From Ampullaceana balthica (lineage: Eukaryota; Mollusca; Gastropoda; Lymnaeidae), in contig CALYLW010000977.1 of NCBI GenBank assembly GCA_944989445.1, positions 160,544 to 224,543 of the forward strand: DNA of 64,000 nt, in the 5' to 3' direction. Every line of letters starts with the position of its first letter. Within the stretch, counting starts at the first letter, position 1. The notes below the pieces were generated by a model. It was not told where the DNA came from and did no database searches. It was given only the letters and a program-made list of their open reading frames with translations. The position numbers and the translations under genes were made by a program. This document shows positions 1 to 11,690 of the stretch, piece by piece.

Positions 1-3000
1 TCATGTTGTCAGTAACAACTCAGTGCACCACTCATGTTGTCAATGCACCACTCATGTTGTCAGCAACAACTCAGTGCACCACTCATGTTGTCAGTGCACC
101 ACTCATGTTGTCAGTAACAACTCAATGCACCACTCATGTTGTCAGTAACAACTCAGTGCACCACTCATGTTGTCAGTAACGTCTCAGTGCACCACTCATG
201 TTGTCAGTAACAACTCAGTGCACCTCTCATGTTGTCATTAACAACTCAGTGCACCACTCATGTGTTCAATGCACCACTCATGTTGTCAGTAACAACTCAG
301 TGCACCTCTCATGTTGTCATTAACAACTCAGTGCACCACCCATGTGTTCAATGCACCACTCATGTTGTCAGTAACAACTCAGTGCACCACTCATGTTGTC
401 AGTAACAACTCAGTGACCATTCATGTTGTCAGTAACAGCTCAGTGCACCACTCATGTTGTCAGTAACAGCTCAGTGCACCACTCATGTTGTCAGTAACAG
501 CTCAGTGCACCACTCATGTTGTCAGTAACAACTCAATGCACCACTCATGTTGTCAGTAACAACTCAGTGCACCACTCATGTTGTCAGTAACAACTCAGTG
601 CACCACTCATGTTGTCAGTAACAACTCAGTGCATCACTCATGTTGTCAGTAACAACTCAGTGCACCACTCATGTTGTCAGTAACAACTCAGTGCACCACT
701 CATGTTGTCAATGCACCACTCATGTTGTCAGCAACAACTCAGTGCACCACTCATGTTGTCAGTGCACCACTCATGTTGTCAGTAACAACTCAGTGCACCA
801 CTCATGTTGTCAGTAACAACTCAGTGCACCACTCATGTTGTCAGTAACAACTCAGTGCATCACTCATGTTGTCAGTAACAACTCAGTGCACCACTCATGT
901 TGTCAGTAACAACTCAGTGCACCACTCATGTTGTCAATGCACCACTCATGTTGTCAGTAACAACTCAGTGCACCACTCATGTTGTCAATGCACCATTCAT
1001 CTTGTCAGTAACAACTCAATGCACCACTCATGTTGTCAGTAACAACTCAGTGCACCACTCATGTTGTCAGTATTGTCTCAGTGCACCACTCATGTTGTCA
1101 GTAACAACTCAGTGCACCTCTCATGTTGTCATTAACAACTCAGTGCACCACTCATGTGTTCAATGCACCACTCATGTTGTCAGTAACAACTCAGTGCACC
1201 AATCATATTGTCAGTAACAACTCAGTGCACCACTCATGTTGTCACTAACAACTCAGTGCACCACTCATGTTGTCAGTAACGTCTCAGTGCACCACTCATG
1301 TTGTCAGTAACAGCTCAGTGCACCACTCATGTTGTCAGTAACAGCTCAGTGCACTACTCATGTTGTGAGTAACACTCAGTGCACCACTCATGTTGTCAGT
1401 AACAACTCAGTGCACCACTCATGTTGTCAGTAACAGCTCAGTGCACTACTCATGTTGTGAGTAACACTCAGTGCACCACTCATGTTGTCAGTAACAGCCC
1501 AGTGCACCACTCATGTTGTCAGTAACGTCTCAGTGCACCACTCATGTTGTCAGTAACAACTATGTGCATCACTCATGTTGTCAGTAACAGCTCAGTGCAC
1601 TACTCATGTTGTGAGTAACACTCAGTGCACCACTCATGTTGTCAGTAACGTCTCAGTGCACCACTCATGTTGTCAGTAACAACTCAGTGCAGCACTCATG
1701 TTGTCAGTAACGTCTCAGTGCACCACTCATGTTGTCAGTAACAACTCAGTGCACCACTCATGTTGTCAGTAACAACTCAGTGCACCACTCATGTTGTCAG
1801 TAACAACTCAGTGCACCACTCATGTTGTGAGTAACAACTCAGTGCACCACTCATGTTGTCAGTAACAACTCAGTGCAAACTTCTCAGTGCACCTCTCATG
1901 TTGTCAGTAACAACTCAGTGCATCACTCATGTTGTCAGTAACAACTCAGTGCACCACTCATGTTGTCAGTAACAACTCAATGCACCACTCATGTTGTCAG
2001 TAACAGCTCAGTGCACTACTCATGTTGTGAGTAACACTCAGTGCAACACTCATGTTGTCAGTAACAACTCAGTGCACCACTCATGTTGTCAGTAACAGCT
2101 CAGTGCACTACTCATGTTGTGAGTAACACTCAGTGCACCACTTATGTTGTCAGTAACAACTCAGTGCACCACTCATGTTGTCAGTAACAGCTCAGTGCAC
2201 CACTCATGTTGTCAGTAACTTCTCAGTGCACCTCTCATGTTGTCAGTAACAACTCAGTGCATCACTCATGTTGTCAGTAACAACTCAGTGCACCACTCAT
2301 GTTGTCAGTAACAACTCAATGCACCACTCATGTTGTCAGTAACAGCTCAGTGCACTACTCATGTTGTGAGTAACACTCAGTGCACCACTCATGTTGTCAG
2401 TAACAACTCAGTGCACCACTCATGTTGTCAGTAACAGCTCAGTGCACTACTCATGTTGTGAGTAACACTCAGTGCACCACTCATGTTGTCAGTAACGTCT
2501 CAGTGCACCACTCATGTTGTCAGTAACAACTCAGTGCATCACTCATGTTGTCAGTAACAGCTCAGTGCACTACTCATGTTGTGAGTAACACTCAGTGCAC
2601 CACTCATGTTGACAGTAACAACTCAGTGCACCTCTCATGTTGTCAGTAACGTCTCAGTGCACCACTCATGTTGTCAGTAACAACTCAGTGCACCACTCAT
2701 GTTGTCAGTAACAACTCAGTGCATCACTCATGTTGTCAGTAACAACTCAGTGCATCACTCATGTTTTCAGTAACAACTCAGTGCATCACTCATGTTGTCA
2801 GTAACAACTCAGTGCACCACTCATGTTGTCAGTAACAACTCAGTGCACCACTCATGTTGTCAATGCACCACTCATGTTGTCAGCAACAACTCAGTGCACC
2901 ACTCATGTTGTCAGTGCACCACTCATGTTGTCAGTAACAACTCAATGCACCACTCATGTTGTCAGTAACAACTCAGTGCACCACTCATGTTGTCAGTAAC

Positions 3001-4940
3001 GTCTCAGTGCACCACTCATGTTGTCAGTAACAACTCAGTGCACCTCTCATGTTGTCATTAACAACTCAGTGCACCACTCATGTGTTCAATGCACCACTCA
3101 TGTTGTCAGTAACAACTCAGTGCACCACTCATGTTGTCAGTAACAACTCAGTGACCATTCATGTTGTCAGTAACAGCTCAGTGCACCACTCATGTTGTCA
3201 GTAACAGCTCAGTGCACCACTCATGTTGTCAGTAACAGCTCAGTGCACCACTCATGTTGTCAGTAACAACTCAATGCACCACTCATGTTGTCAGTAACAA
3301 CTCAGTGCACCACTCATGTTGTCAGTAACAACTCAGTGCACCACTCATGTTATCAGTAACAACTCAGTGCATCACTCATGTTGTCAGTAACAACTCAGTG
3401 CACCACTCATGTTGTCAGTAACAACTCAGTGCACCACTCATGTTGTCAATGCACCACTCATGTTGTCAGCAACAACTCAGTGCACCACTCATGTTGTCAG
3501 TGCACCACTCATGTTGTCAGTAACAACTCAATGCACCACTCATGTTGTCAGTAACAACTCAGTGCACCACTCATGTTGTCAGTAACGTCTCAGTGCACCA
3601 CTCATGTTGTCAGTAACAACTCAGTGCACCTCTCATGTTGTCATTAACAACTCAGTGCAACACTCATGTGTTCAATGCACCACTCATGTTGTCAGTAACA
3701 ACTCAGTGCATCACTCATGTTGTCAGTAACAACTCAGTGCACCACTCATGTTGTCAGTAACAACTCAGTGCACCACTCATGTTGTCAGTAACAACTCAGT
3801 GCACCACTCATGTTGTCAGTAACAGCTCAGTGCACCACTCATGTTGTCAGTAACAGCTCAGTGCACCACTCATGTTGTCAGTAACAACTCAGTGCACCAC
3901 TCATGTTGTCAGTAACAACTCAGTGCACCACTCATGTTGTCAGTAACAGCTCAGTGTACTACTCATGTTGTGAGTAACACTCAGTGCACCACTCATGTTG
4001 TCAGTAACAACTCAGTGCACCACTCATGTTGTCAGTAACAGCTCAGTGCACTACTCATGTTGTCAGTAACAACTCAGTGCATCACTCATGTTGTCAGTAA
4101 CAGCTCAGTGCACTACTCATGTTGTGAATAACACTCAGTGCACCACTCATGTTGTCAGTAACAACTCAGTGCACCTCTCATGTTGTCAGTAACGTCTCAG
4201 TGCACCACTCATGTTGTCAGTAACAACTCAGTGCACCACTCATGTTGTCAGTAACAACTCAGTGCACCACTCATGTTGTCAGTAACAACTCAGTGCACCA
4301 CTCATGTTGTCATTAACAACTCATTGCACCACTCATGTTGTCAGTAACAACTCAGTGCACCACTCATGTTGTCAGTAACAACTCAGTGCACCACTCATGT
4401 TGTCAGTAACAACTCAGTACAGAACTCATGTTGTCAGTAACAACTCAGTGCACCACTCATGTTGTCAGTAACAACTCAGTGCACCACTTATGTTGTAAGT
4501 AACAACTCAGTGCACCACTCATGTTGTCAGTAACAGCTCAGTGCACCACTCATGTTGTCAGTAACTTCTCAGTGCACCTCTCGTGTTGTCAGTAACAACT
4601 CAGTGCATCACTCATGTTGTCAGTAACAACTCAGTGCACCACTCATGTATTCAGTAACAACTCAGTGCACCACTCATGTTGTCAGTAACAACTCAGTGCA
4701 CCACTCATGTTGTCAGTAACAACTCAGTGCACCACTCATGTTGTCAGTAACAACTCAGTGCACCACTCATGTTGTCAATAACAACTCAGTGCACCACTCA
4801 TGTTGTCAGTAACAACTCAGTGCACCACTCATGTTGTCAGTAACAACTCAGTGCACCACTTATGTTGTCAGTAACAACTCAGTGCACCACTCATGTTGTC
4901 AGTAACAACTCAGTGCACCACTCATGTTGTCAGTAGCAAC
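1..4940. repeat. 31-bp minisatellite array with higher-order structure
   Basis: About 155-160 copies of a 31-bp unit whose core reads TCATGTTGTCAGTAACAACT followed by CAGTGCACCAC. The array runs off the left edge. Common variants are AGCTC or GTCTC in place of AACTC, and short units lacking the middle part. The variant string CAATGCACCACTCATG followed by TTGTCAGCAAC recurs at 41, 709, 2861 and 3447, and positions 1-300 repeat almost unchanged at 2821-3120, so blocks have been duplicated. Open frames inside (for example 897-1217) are products of the repeat. Confidence 0.97.
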
Positions 4941-5017
4941 TATCGCGATCTCTTAGTTTAGTTAACCAAAGTACTTTGTCCACATGGTTCTCACAATATT
5001 TAATAGGGACCAACCGG

Positions 5018-5158
5018 ATGTGGATTAATCATTGAGTGTATATTTGTATTAATCCTGGAGTGTACATGTGGATTAATCCTGGAGTGTACATGTGGATTAA
5101 TCCTGGAGTGTACTTGTGGATTAATCAATGAGTGTACATGTGGATTAATCCTGGAGTG
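5018..5158. repeat. 24-bp minisatellite, left part
   Basis: Units of 24 bp with core TGGATTAATCCTGGAGTGTA. The same repeat resumes at 5893, so a LINE has inserted into a pre-existing array. Confidence 0.9.
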
Positions 5159-5892
5159 TTAGTTAGTTAGTTATTTCCTCTCGGGCTGAAGATGGCACAT
5201 AGGGCAGAAGTCATTGATTTCCATTTACGACGATCCGTCGCCAATTGTATTAGGTCTTGATTATTTAATTGACCCAGGGTTGTGATTTCTCTTTTGATTG
5301 TTCTACGTAGGGTTTCCTTTGGTCTTCCTTGTTTCCTTTTGCCTTTTGGTGTCCTGACGGGGGAGTCTTCTCTCGTCCATTCGAAGGACATGACCGATAT
5401 AATTCCAACGTATTCTCCTTATAAAAGTTGACACATATTCTTGGTATGTTTCTTCTCTTATTGTTTGATTTAAAATTACTCTAATTTATATTCAAAATCT
5501 TTCGGGGACATTTGTTTTCGAAGCCAACTATTTTCTTTTCTAAACTTGAGTGGATTTCCAGCTTTCTCATCCATATGTTAGTACAGGGATTACGCAAGAG
5601 TTGAATAGCCTAAGTTTTATATGTTTGCTAAGTGTCTTTGATCTCCAAATATTTGTAAGTTTGTTAAAAGCACTTGACGCCAACGCAATTCGAGTCATTA
5701 TCTCTCAAGTTGCATCTCCATCATATGACACTTTGCTTCCTAAGTAAGTGAAGTTGGTTACTTTCTCTCTGGTTTGGTCATTGACTATAATATCATTGGG
5801 TTGGTCGGTGAGGTCCATGATTGTTGTGTTGGTTGTGTTTATTTGAAGACCAATTTGGTTCGAAAAGTGCTGGAGACGTTCCGTTTTTTCTT
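5159..5892 (-). mobile_element. 5'-truncated LINE inserted in the 24-bp array
   Basis: The left edge is the element's 3' end, a (TAAC)n tail on the minus strand. Next to it is the end of a reverse-transcriptase ORF. The right edge is an arbitrary 5' truncation. Both flanks are the 24-bp minisatellite. The same tail (GAGAGGAAATAACTAACTAA) ends the LINE scrap at 45008-45243, so the two belong to one family. The clade is not assigned; the C-terminus resembles RTE-like and Jockey-like LINEs common in invertebrates. Confidence 0.75.
5167..5892 (-). pseudogene. LINE reverse transcriptase C-terminal half, broken
   Basis: Reading on the minus strand from 5892, a frame begins QEKTERLQHFSNQIGLQI and continues to KVTNFTYLGSKVSYDGDAT, the block following the YADD motif in many LINE RTs (FTYLGS). 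Frame and stop lesions follow. A second piece (5391-5167) has the C-terminal signature KGKRKQGRPKETLRR and a final Trp/Lys-rich segment. The catalytic RT motifs and the endonuclease are absent because of 5' truncation, so it cannot be functional. Family assignment is by motif recognition only. Confidence 0.7.
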
Positions 5893-6375
5893 GGGTGTAC
5901 ATGTGGATTAATCCTGGAGTGTACATGTGGATCAATCCTGGAGTGTACATGTGGTTCAATCCTTCACTGTACATGTGGAGTAATCCTGGAGTGTACATGT
6001 GGATTAATCATTGAGTGTACTTGTGGATTAATCATTGAGTGTACATGTGGATTAATCATGGAGTGTACATGTGGATTAATCATGGAGTGTACATGTGGAT
6101 TAATCCTGGAGTGTACATGTGGATTAATCCTGGAGTGTACATGTGGATTAATCATTGAGTGTACATGTGGATTAATCGTTGAGTGTACATGTGGATTAAT
6201 CAGTGAGTGTACATGTGGATTAATCCTTGAGTGTATATGTGGATTAATCATTCAGTGTATATTTGGATTAATCCTGGAGTGTATATGTGGATTAATCCTG
6301 GAATGTACATGGGGATTAATAATTGAGTGTATATGTGCATCAATCCTGGATATAGATATGGATTTATCCTGGATT
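5893..6375. repeat. 24-bp minisatellite, right part
   Basis: About 20 copies continuing the array of 5018-5158, decaying toward the right edge. The 24-bp period is a multiple of three, so both strands stay open (5821-6432 plus, 5964-6251 minus). Neither frame shows anything beyond the repeated octapeptide. Confidence 0.92.
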
Positions 6376-6695
6376 CCTAGTATATTTGTGCCACTATCCA
6401 TTAAATATTCCCTACCTCTTGCTTACAAGTGAGAGAAGTTTGAATTGAAACTTGAGAAATTTTGATAATTTATTACTTGATATCAATTGTTTAATTGGGT
6501 CTGAGCGGAGACCTTAAAACACGTGACTATCACCTTCTTTCACTCGAAACACAGACACACACACAAAAGACATAAAGGACAATACATGCCCATACATAAA
6601 CAAACATATACTAAAAGTTAAACATATATTGATATATACAATATACACACAGACATTTCCGATATACTCATTCCTGAGCTAGAACTCAAAATGCC
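6376..6695. other. Spacer, nothing recognised
   Basis: A-rich sequence with a short CA-rich stretch near 6545-6665. I see no coding, RNA or transposon signal. Confidence 0.5.
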
Positions 6696-6957
6696 AACAC
6701 TGTCAAACATGTGCACAGATACAAAAGTTTGCACACACTGTCACACATGTGCACAGATACAAAAGTTTGCACACACTGTCACACATGTGCACAGATACAA
6801 AAGTTTGCACAATCTGTCACACATTTGCGACACAAAAGTTTGCACACACTGTCACACATGTGGACAGACACACAAGTTTGCACACACTGTCACACATGTG
6901 CACAGATACAAAAGATTGCACACTCTGTCACACATGTGCACAGTTAAAAAAGGTTTA
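6696..6957. repeat. 38-bp minisatellite
   Basis: About seven units with core ACACACTGTCACACATGTGC then ACAGATACAAAAGTTTGC. Three overlapping plus-strand open frames arise from the repeat. Confidence 0.9.
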
Positions 6958-7118
6958 CACATTAGTATAGTTTGCCACACATTCCCCTATTTTTTGAAAG
7001 AATGTCGAGTAATGTCCGGGCAAGTAGCCAACTAGATGAATGTTTTTCAGCCGGTACGTCACAACGTCGACCTTGACACATGTAAGACACGGGCGTGTTG
7101 TTGATAGTTGAGAATGTC

Positions 7119-7202
7119 AATGCTGCTGCTGGGGCTGCTGCTGGTGGTGGTGCTGCTGCTGGTGGTGGTGCTGCTGCTGGTGGTGGTGCTGCTGCTGCTG
7201 GT
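7119..7202. repeat. CTG/GGT-rich microsatellite
   Basis: Alternating CTG triplets and GGTGGTGGT runs in a short array. The rest of 6958-7312 holds no recognisable feature. Confidence 0.8.
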
Positions 7203-7312
7203 GTCGTTTTTTCAGCCTTAATTGTAAGACAGTTAATAACGCTTTTGTTTTTGTTTTAAATATAAGTACGCCATGCAATTCATCTTAACATGATCTTATT
7301 TCTATGATAAGG

Positions 7313-7773
7313 TATAGCTCTGGTATGTTGGTTGGGGGGGGGGCTAGCTCTGGTATGTTGGTTTGGGGGGGCCCTAGCTCTGTTATGTTGGTTTGGGGGG
7401 CCCTAGCTCTGGTATGTTTGTTTGGGGGGCCCTAGCTCTGGTATGTTGGTTTGGGGGCCCTAACTCTGGTATGTTGGTTGGGGGCCCTAGCTCTGGTATG
7501 TTGGTTTTGGGGGCCCTAGCTCTGGTATGTTGGTTTTTGGGGCCCTAGCTCTGATATGTTGGTTTTGGGGGCCCTAGCTCTGGTATGTTGGTTTGGGGGG
7601 CCTTAGCTCTGGTATGTTGGTTTGGGGGGCCTAGATCTTGTATGTTGGTTTGGAGGGCCTTAGCTCTGGTATGTTGGTTTGGGGGGCCCTAGCTCTGGTA
7701 TGTTGTTTTGGGGGCCCTAGCTCTGGTATGTTGGTTGGGGGACCCTAGCTCTGGAATGTTGGTTTGGGGGGCC
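7313..7773. repeat. 29-bp G-rich minisatellite
   Basis: About 16 units built as TAGCTCTGGTATGTTGGTTT plus a variable run of 4-9 G and GCCC. The G-run length varies between units, as expected from slippage. Confidence 0.92.
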
Positions 7774-7902
7774 TGATACTTCTGATGCTCATTTGAAATA
7801 ACCATTACCACTACTACTACAGTGAACATACAACCTTCTAAACAAGCCCTTAACTTCGGTTTTTATCATAGTTAGAGAAAAGGGGGTGAAGGGGTTGGAG
7901 TT

Positions 7903-7990
7903 TCACCACAGTAACATGAACACCACAGTAACATGAACACCACTGTAACATGAACACCACAGTAACATGAACACCGTGGTTACATGAACT
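7903..7990. repeat. 17-bp minisatellite
   Basis: Five copies of ACCACAGTAACATGAAC. The following 7991-8215 contains only weakly repeated sequence. Confidence 0.85.
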
Positions 7991-8215
7991 GTTTGTTAAT
8001 GTCCCTACAATCATTGTTTGTTACTGGGGGAAACAATTAACTCCTTCTCTTGATGTACTAAGAAAGATAACTCGTGCACCTAGTCTCATAAAGGAAAATA
8101 ACGCATCAACTTAGTGTCCAAAGGAATATAACTCCTGCGTGACACACAGAACGCCTGAATCCATGACTCCGAGATGACGTCCAATATTTTCATCGATAAA
8201 GTCAAACAAACTAAA

Positions 8216-8893
8216 CTCCCTTGTGTCTCTATGTCACTCACCTTGTGTCTCTATGTCAGTCACCTTGTGTCTCTGTGTCACTAGCCTTGTGTCTCTGTGT
8301 CACTCACCTTGTGTCTCTGTGTCACTAGCCTTGTGTCTCTGTGTCACTCACCTTGTGTCTCAATGTCACTCACCTTGTGTCTCTGTGTCATTCACCTTGT
8401 GTCTCTATGTCACTCACCTTGTGTCTCTGTGTCACTCACCTTGTGTCTCTGTGTCATTCACCTTGTGTCTCTGTGCCATTCACCTTGTATCTCTGTGTCA
8501 CTCACCTTGTATCTCTGTGTCATTCACCTTGTGTCTGTGTCACTCACCTTGTGTCTCTGTGTCACTCACCTTGTGTCTCTGTGTCATTCACCTTGTGTGT
8601 CTGTGTCACTCACATTGTGTCTCTGTGTCATTCACCTTGTGTCTCTGTGTCACTCACCTTGTGTCTCTGTGTCATTCACCTTGTGTCTTTGTGTCATTCA
8701 CCTTGTGTGTCTGTGTCACTCACCTTGTGTCTCTGTGTCACTCACCTTGTATCTCTGTGTCACTCACCTTGTGTCTCTGTGTCATTCACCTTGTGTCTGT
8801 GTCACTCACCTTATGTCTCTGTGTCACTCACCTTGTGTCTCTGTGTCATTCACCTTGTGTGTCTGTGTCACTCACCTTGTGTCTCTGTGTCAG
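8216..8893. repeat. 22-bp minisatellite
   Basis: About 30 copies with core CTTGTGTCTCTGTGTCACTC. The unit has no stop in any plus frame, so three overlapping frames of about 190-230 codons stay open although 22 is not a multiple of three. Confidence 0.95.
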
Positions 8894-9295
8894 TTAGGAA
8901 CCAAAACGTTGCCTCTATATAACACATTATTTCACATTTGTGAATACATCGACACTTTTCTATCCACCCCCAGCATTTTAATCTTTTCCTAAATTTCATG
9001 TATTTTTAAAAAAATTTACTTGCATTTGTTACGAATTTAATCCGTTCTTAAGAAACGTCGTAACCTGAAGTACTGTACGCACAGTGCTTTAAACAATTGT
9101 AACAATTAATGACATAACAAGTATTTAAAAAACAAACAAACAATTTGCTACCCCATGGAAAAGTTTAATAAGAGGTAAAGAAGACGGAATAACCCGTAAT
9201 ATTATTTTTATATTTTTTATGCGTGTTCGTAATCACGAAACAGCGTAAAATCGGGACCGTCGTAACCCGAGGACTCCCTGTATACATGTACGAAC
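8894..9295. other. Spacer with transposon-end-like fragments
   Basis: AT-rich. The segment 9223-9283, ending GACTCCCTGTA, closely matches the reverse complement of 22840-22900, which begins TACAGGTAGTTCTCCGG. A weaker, same-direction version ends at 9076 (GTACTGTA). These look like termini of one DNA-transposon or MITE family with TACAG ends. No complete element or target duplication could be delimited. Confidence 0.4.
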
Positions 9296-9849
9296 GTTCC
9301 TTGTATTTGTGTGATTTTTACTTGTATTTGTGTGATTGTTACTTGTATTTGTGTGATTGTTACTTGTATTTGTGTGGTGTTTACTTGTATTTGTGTGATT
9401 GTTACTTGTATTTGTGTGATTGTTACTTGTATTTGTGTGATTTTTTCTTGTATTTGTGTGATTGTTACTTGTATTTGTGTGATTGTTACTTGTATTTGTG
9501 TGATAGTTACTTGTATTTGTGTGATTGTAACTTGTATTTGTGTGATTGTAATGTGTATTTGTGTGATTGTTACTTGTATTTGTGTGATTGTTACATGTAT
9601 TTGTGTGATTGTTACTTGTATATGTGTGATTGTTACTTGTATATATGTCATTGTTAATTGTATTTTTGTGATTGTTACATGTATATGTGTGATTGTTACT
9701 TGTATATGTGTGATTGTTACTTGTATATGTGTGATTGTTACATGTATTTATGTGATTGTTACATGTATTTGTATGATTGTTACTTGTATATGTGGGATTG
9801 TTACTTGTATATTTGTGATTGTTACTTGTATATTTGTGATTGTTACTGT
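9296..9849. repeat. 21-bp minisatellite
   Basis: About 26 copies of TTGTATTTGTGTGATTGTTA plus C. Later units shift from TTTG to TATG. Because 21 is a multiple of three, long frames are open on both strands, including a Thr/Gln/Ile repeat on the minus strand. Not considered genes. Confidence 0.95.
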
Positions 9850-9861
9850 TGTTGTGTCCAG

Positions 9862-9991
9862 GAGGTGGACCAATCTTGCAGCGTTATTTACGAGGCTATT
9901 AATAGTAACAACAACAATGGCTGCCAGACAGAAATGCTGTTAGTGTACCAGTTGGCACAGTGTTGACATTCCTCCATGTTACGTCAGTCAG
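9862..9991 (+). other. Possible terminal exon of a host gene (weak)
   Basis: A pyrimidine/GT-rich tract ends in GTGTCCAG at 9861. An open stretch follows (EVDQSCSVIYEAINS, then NNNNGCQTEMLLVYQLAQC, stop at 9964-9966), with a consensus-like donor CAG/GTAAGC at 9991/9992. Composition is less repetitive than the neighbourhood. In this frame the stop precedes the donor, so it could only be a last coding exon or UTR. No homology is recognised. Confidence 0.15.
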
Positions 9992-10113
9992 GTAAGCACC
10001 GCCGACTTGTCTTACAACAACGACCTTGTGCAGACGTGCAGACGGTCAAAGGTGGAAAGTTTACATTGTGGAGCAGAGGTTCTCAAACGTAGACATACCT
10101 CACGAGGATCATC

Positions 10114-10192
10114 TCATTAAGCTGTCCAGCAGTGTTCAAATTGTCTTCTTGACCAACCTAAACCTTCATTAAGCTTTCCAGCAATGTCCGAA
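10114..10192. repeat. 52-bp minisatellite, left part
   Basis: About 1.5 units with TCTTCTTGACCAACCTAAAC and TTCATTAAGCTTTCCAGCAA. The array resumes at 15985 after the Harbinger-like insertion. The last three bases (GAA) are the target duplication. Confidence 0.85.
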
Positions 10193-10298
10193 GGGGCCGT
10201 CCATAAATGACGTCACGCAATTTTTGCCGATTTTTGACCTCGTCACGCGTCGTCACAAAAAGTTAGACACCCCCTCTAAAAATACGTCACAAAGCTTT

Positions 10299-10604
10299 TG
10301 TAACTATTTCTATATGTAACTCTTTATGTAGGCGTTCTCACAGTACATAATCTTGTGCACAATAATTCACTGAAGAATTCGTTTATCCAAAACAACTTTA
10401 ATTTATATATATTATGTACACACAGATATCATTTGAGGTAATATAACGTGGAAATCTTGAGGCATACACCATACATCTTTCCTCGACGGAAATCTACACA
10501 CAACTGTTCGCCCAACACTTTCAACCAATAGGAATGCTCCTTTCTTCCCGCGTTTCTTATACACGTGACCTTACGTCACAAAATTATGTTAATCACATGT
10601 GACA
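10299..10604 (-). repeat. 3' LTR
   Basis: Begins TGTAAC and ends ATGTGACA on the plus strand. Near-identical to 14108-14416, with a small difference cluster in the first 15 bases. Confidence 0.93.
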
Positions 10605-10620
10605 TTCACCCCCCTCCTTC
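10605..10620 (-). promoter_or_regulatory. Polypurine tract
   Basis: The minus strand reads GAAGGAGGGGGGTGAA immediately inside the 3' LTR, the expected position for the plus-strand DNA priming site of an LTR retrotransposon. Confidence 0.8.
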
Positions 10621-10984
10621 AAAAAAAAATGTTTATGAAATACAACATTTTTGGTCTCCATAAAATCAAATCAATCTATTTCTATATTTAAATTTCAAAT
10701 ATTTATCATCAATGAACATTCATTTTCTTACATACAACTTCTGGATATAGAATCAATAAGAAAAAATCTATAGGACTGCAACAGTCTAAACATTAGAAAT
10801 AATGAGAAAAAATCTGTAGGATTGCAACCGTCTACCTGTGCTGAAAAAATGAAAATGGAATTTTAAACACATCTGTAATTTTGTGTAACTAAAATATTTA
10901 AACACTCAATATTATTAAAATTAACTAATAATCCAATGGAATTCAAACATTGTTCCTTGTCCATTGTTCGAAGAATAACAATAT

Positions 10985-11135
10985 TAATATAATTACAGTC
11001 TCTGTTTGTATCCTTTAGGAATTCACAGACTAATATTAATATAGTCTCTTATTTTATTATTTAGTAATTCACAGAATGTCTTTTTAATACAGTCTCTGGT
11101 TTTATCATTTAGGAATTCACAGAATGTCTTTATTT
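10985..11135. repeat. Short degenerate tandem repeat in the LTR-element tail
   Basis: Three imperfect copies, about 55-65 bp each, containing TAGGAATTCACAGAATGTCT and AGTCTCTG. They lie between the RNase H scrap and the polypurine tract. Confidence 0.6.
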
Positions 11136-11224
11136 ATTGTCATTCTACTTAATATGTCTGCAACCACATTGTCCTTTCCCTTCACAGGTTTAATGTCAAA
11201 TTTGTAGTCGGCTAATAGCATAGC
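11120..11224 (-). pseudogene. Residual RNase H end of a Gypsy-type pol
   Basis: The minus strand encodes AMLLADYKFDIKPVKGKD followed by NVVADILSRM. This matches the end of Ty3/Gypsy RNase H, where a DY-F-I--KG--N--ADALSR pattern is typical. Only about 30 residues remain. It shows that the element descends from a pol-bearing Gypsy and lost nearly all of pol by internal deletion. Confidence 0.65.
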
Positions 11225-11315
11225 CTAGTTCAATATAGTCATTCTTCAGTTGACGAGTATGAATTCAAATCGATGGGCTTTGAATGTTTCTTCAGACTGT
11301 TAAATGTTCAATAAT

Positions 11316-11690
11316 TCACCAACCATGACTTCGATTATGTTCATTCACAATATCAATTCCAGCATCTTGAATCAGTTTCTTAGCTTTTGAGATGTCATTT
11401 TTGCTTCCTGATAGTTCAATAGAATTTCGACCAGATGAGTCACTGTCAGAAACTTTTATCTGAAAAATATTGTCTTTATCTGTGTCTTTGATTTTGCTTA
11501 ATACACAACCAATTGTTCTTCCTAATTCAGATGATTTCACACAAATGGTTTCAGATTCACTAGTACCATCTTTATCTCTGGTACTATGGTTTTCATCCCT
11601 TTTACCATATACTTGATTTTTAATAGTGGCTAAAGTGTCACTAGTTTCTGTCTGTGCTCGATTTAACTTTATTATTTTTCTATCATTCAT
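11316..11690 (-). CDS. KH-like domain protein in an LTR retrotransposon
   Basis: An intact 124-codon ORF. Its ATG overlaps the gag stop by four bases (ATGA), so translation could be coupled to or follow gag. Residues 1-47 are polar and probably unstructured. Residues 48-113 resemble a KH RNA-binding domain of the type found in some DEAD-box helicases: SSELGRTIGCVLSKIK, a central FQIKV strand, a Gly/Ser loop, IELSG, then helix ISKAKKLIQDAG. The usual GxxG loop (expected IGxGGSKI) reads IGCVLSKI, so the nucleic-acid-gripping glycine is lost. It occupies the place where protease/RT should start. RNA binding is inferred from the fold only. Alternatives are a fast-evolving accessory ORF or chance resemblance. 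Confidence 0.55.
   Translation of the reverse strand: MNDRKIIKLNRAQTETSDTLATIKNQVYGKRDENHSTRDKDGTSESETICVKSSELGRTIGCVLSKIKDTDKDNIFQIKVSDSDSSGRNSIELSGSKNDISKAKKLIQDAGIDIVNEHNRSHGW

Noticed and set aside
1..4940. CRISPR array
   Set aside because: Units are contiguous with no unique spacers and the context is animal DNA; the same holds for the other arrays.
8223..8992. Three overlapping Ser/Cys/Leu-rich ORFs of about 190-230 aa
   Set aside because: All three plus frames are open through the 22-bp array, so none is favoured.
9217..9966. ORFs such as the ITQIQVT and CICVIVT repeats
   Set aside because: Products of the 21-bp array, open on both strands.
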